Below are positions 62,233 to 64,000 of a stretch of DNA of 64,000 bases, one piece after another (the stretch's first letter is position 1; each line of letters starts with the position of its first letter). Under the pieces are notes generated by a model, which was not told the origin of the DNA, searched no databases, and was given only the letters and a program-made list of their open reading frames with translations. Both the position numbers and the translations under genes were made by a program. The stretch lies in contig CAMHSB010000001.1 of assembly GCA_946187695.1 (NCBI GenBank), positions 237,606-301,605 on the forward strand, in the 5' to 3' direction. Origin of the DNA: an uncultured Bacteroidales bacterium. GTDB taxonomy: Bacteria; Bacteroidota; Bacteroidia; Bacteroidales; Paludibacteraceae.

Positions 62233-62957
62233 TTGTCTTTCTTCTTTGCGCCTTGTTCCTTCTGCCGGCTTGTCACAAGCAGGTGAAAGTGGTATCCGTT
62301 TCTACCGAAGCTCTTCCGGTAGATGCCTCTTCGGACGCCATTCAGGATACCGTCTATCTAAAACAATTGGCTCCGATCAAAGCCGATCTGGAGCAGCAGT
62401 TGAACGTGCAGATAGGCTACGCCCCCGAGCGTTTATGGGTGGGTGATCCCGAATGCCCGATGCTCAACTGGGCTACCGACGCCCTCTGGGAGGCAGCCAA
62501 AAAAGTGTATCCTGAGAAGGTGGATATCGCGATTGTCAACATGGGTGGTATGCGTTGCGAATGGCCTGCCGGCCCGATCACCAAAGAGAAGGTCTTCGAG
62601 CTGATGCCCTTCGATAACGAACTCGTCGTGCTGACACTCAAAGGCGAAGATATTATTTCCCTCTGCGAGTCCTTCGCGAAGTACGGTGGTCAGGGCGTCG
62701 CAGGTATGCGCGTGACGGTCATCGATGGAAACTTGGCTGATGTGCAGGTGGGCGGCAAAGCCGTTGACCCCAAAGCCCTCTATACCGTCGCTACCAGCGA
62801 TTATCTGTCTGGCGGAACGGACCACATGGAAGCACTCACACGGTATGTGGAGTACTGGAAGAGTGATTTGAAAATCCGGGATTTATATATGGAAGCCGTC
62901 CAGACGCAGGACACTCTCCGTGCCGCAGTCGATGGACGCATGACCATGAAGCCATAA
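62220..62957 (+). CDS. 5'-nucleotidase C-terminal-domain lipoprotein
   Basis: 245 residues from ATG 62220, chosen for signal 'VIVFLLCALFLLPAC' (lipobox LPAC); overlaps psuG by 13 bases. The UshA C-terminal domain: 'NWATDALWEAAKK', 'VDIAIVNMGGMRCEWPAGPITKEKVFELMPFDNELVVL', and 'YTVATSDYLSGGTDHM'. It should bind the nucleotide base and complement the metallophosphatase half at 52482-53309. Placement after psuKG suggests dephosphorylating pseudouridine nucleotides outside the cell membrane. The last 75 bases overlap ldcA in antisense. Confidence 0.92.
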   Translation: MRKVIVFLLCALFLLPACHKQVKVVSVSTEALPVDASSDAIQDTVYLKQLAPIKADLEQQLNVQIGYAPERLWVGDPECPMLNWATDALWEAAKKVYPEKVDIAIVNMGGMRCEWPAGPITKEKVFELMPFDNELVVLTLKGEDIISLCESFAKYGGQGVAGMRVTVIDGNLADVQVGGKAVDPKALYTVATSDYLSGGTDHMEALTRYVEYWKSDLKIRDLYMEAVQTQDTLRAAVDGRMTMKP

Positions 62958-63758
62958 CGGAACGTTATGCTCCACGTGCCCGATCGGGGCATTGAAAAGA
63001 ACGGGGTAGTCGTAGTCAGCGACTGCCTCTTTTATTGTCTCATAGATCGACTCGCCCATCAGTTCATCGTCCTCGCAGTCGCTAAACTGTCCTACGATGA
63101 GTCCGCTCAAGTGCGCCAACACGCCGCTCAAACGCAGATTGCGCATCATCCGGTCAATATGATAATGCCGCTCGGCGATGTCTTCGATGAGTAGGATAGG
63201 GAATTGGTAACTCAACTTGCTCAGACCGTACGGCGTTCCCTGTAGCCCGTACAGCACGCTCAGGTTACCGCCTACGATAGGCGCGAAAGCCTGGCCGGGG
63301 CGGTTGAGAGGATGGCTCTCCCAGCGGTATTCCATCGGCTCGCCGGCTAACAGCTTACGCAGCGCCACCATCGGCTCGCTGTCTTCCGGCAGAGTTGCGA
63401 TATGCTTGCACATGATGCCGTGCAGCGAAGGCTGATGATGGATCCCCGACAACTGATGCAGCGCCGTGATGTCGCTGAAACCGAGGATCGGCTTTTTGAT
63501 CTCTGCTACCTTGTCGATGATCCGCTGCATCCCGTATCCGCCGCGCGAGCAAAGGATCATATCCACGCTCTCATCCTGCAGCGCTTCGTTGAGGTCCGCC
63601 AGCCGTTCCTCGTCCGTACCGGCGAAACGTCCGTGCGCGTCACGTGCGTGCGCGCCCTCGCTCACCTTATAACCCCACGCGCGTAGACGCGAAGTAGCCC
63701 CGTCGATGAACGGCGGGGCTATAACTCCTGAAGGTGATATGATGCGGATATGCTTCAT
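62883..63758 (-). CDS. ldcA: LD-carboxypeptidase (S66)
   Basis: 291 residues. Trims D-Ala from murein tetrapeptides in the cytoplasm. S66 motifs: 'CSRGGYGMQRI', the nucleophile Ser in 'LGFSDITALH', Glu in 'LLIEDIAE' and His in 'APIGHVEHNVPL'. No signal peptide. Starts directly after the upstream gene's stop. Its 3' end overlaps the nucleotidase gene by 75 bases. Confidence 0.94.
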   Translation of the reverse strand: MKHIRIISPSGVIAPPFIDGATSRLRAWGYKVSEGAHARDAHGRFAGTDEERLADLNEALQDESVDMILCSRGGYGMQRIIDKVAEIKKPILGFSDITALHQLSGIHHQPSLHGIMCKHIATLPEDSEPMVALRKLLAGEPMEYRWESHPLNRPGQAFAPIVGGNLSVLYGLQGTPYGLSKLSYQFPILLIEDIAERHYHIDRMMRNLRLSGVLAHLSGLIVGQFSDCEDDELMGESIYETIKEAVADYDYPVLFNAPIGHVEHNVPLWLHGHASIDCGTESVLRLDGFHI

Positions 63759-64000
63759 TTACATCTTCGGCGCACCTTCGTGCAGCACACGTGCGATGAT
63801 CTGAACCGCCTCGTCGATGATCGGCTCGGTATGGGTCGCCATCAAGGTCGTACGCAACAGGCACTCGCCTTCCACGCACGCCGGCGCAATAACCGGGTTC
63901 ACATACACACCCTCGTCGAACATCTTCTTGCCGAAATACAGCGTATCCAGCGTCTTGTACGTAAAGATCGGCACGATAGGCGTCGGAGCCTCGATGATCT
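63759..64000 (-). CDS. 3' end of AONS/KBL/serine-palmitoyltransferase-family gene
   Basis: Only the last 79 codons are in the window; the frame runs off the edge, and the GTG at 63974 is internal. 'EAPTPIVPIFTYK' and 'GVYVNPVIAPACVEGECLLRTTLMATHTEPIIDEA' match the C-terminal lobe of the alpha-oxoamine synthase family. In Bacteroidales the usual such gene is serine palmitoyltransferase for sphingolipids; KBL or BioF cannot be excluded without the N-terminus. Confidence 0.8.
   Translation of the reverse strand, partial: IIEAPTPIVPIFTYKTLDTLYFGKKMFDEGVYVNPVIAPACVEGECLLRTTLMATHTEPIIDEAVQIIARVLHEGAPKM

Noticed and set aside
1-64000. tRNA, rRNA, insertion sequences or prophage
   Set aside because: No cloverleaf-like, rRNA-like, transposase or phage sequences were found. 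Intergenic gaps are too short for most of these.

Overview
The window looks like a chromosomal segment of a Bacteroidales bacterium, probably a Paludibacteraceae-like gut or rumen lineage; the family is a guess. The grounds are these. Promoters have the Bacteroidetes form TTTG-N19/20-TAnnTTTG. Purine-rich Shine-Dalgarno sequences are scarce. One protein carries a type IX secretion C-terminal domain. There is a SusD-like protein, a thiamine-type TonB receptor, the fused NfnA/GltA protein, and the tail of a serine-palmitoyltransferase-like enzyme. I saw no rRNA, tRNA, CRISPR array, insertion sequence or prophage. Coding density is very high: the longest stretch without an annotated protein gene is about 266 bases (60156-60421), and it holds a promoter, a terminator hairpin and a second promoter.

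Layout. 1-8686 (+): 3' part of a giant secreted pectate-lyase mosaic protein and a small two-membrane-segment partner. 8683-18200 (-): potABCD polyamine ABC transporter, overlapping into a large TPR protein and an outer-membrane beta-barrel. 18316-19701 (-): two paralogous lipoproteins. 19812-22186 (-): Mrp ATPase and a MATE exporter. 22297-31613 (+): ileS, a lipoprotein, an AsmA-like protein, an M3 peptidase and a membrane protein. 31579-34405 (-): efp, then a TPP riboswitch in front of a TonB-dependent receptor. 34512-37118 (+): marC, rpiB, a radical SAM protein and a metallo-beta-lactamase-fold hydrolase. 37048-44614 (-): seven packed genes (START-like protein, psd, deoC, nfn fusion, dacB, birA, rfbB). 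44684-48611 (-): a lipoprotein, a small T9SS-CTD protein and an unusual SusD-like protein. 48742-53309 (+): TPR lipoprotein, small membrane protein, mutL, metallophosphatase half of a split 5'-nucleotidase. 53437-60155 (+): acpP, fabF, wHTH protein, asd, U32 protein, DUF4271 protein, hemD, rnpA, yidD, trmD. 60240-62957 (+): a short promoter-terminator unit, then psuK, psuG and the other 5'-nucleotidase half. 62883-64000 (-): ldcA and the 3' end of an AONS/KBL/SPT-family gene.

How it works together. Several clusters make biochemical sense. potABCD forms a complete importer. The riboswitch ties the TonB receptor to thiamine. psuK-psuG plus a secreted nucleotidase half suggests salvage of pseudouridine from nucleotides. 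acpP-fabF is the fatty-acid core.

The least ordinary signals are: (1) short imperfect heptamer or 11-mer tandem repeats and a shared 23-base element, lying in signal-peptide codons, gene junctions and interdomain linkers of unrelated genes; (2) a PotC permease fused to a signal-peptide-bearing periplasmic domain; (3) near-identical promoters, two of them back to back around an ATATAT core; (4) 3' overlap at all four convergent gene pairs, one with swapped tails; (5) a possible short RNA or leader peptide upstream of psuK.
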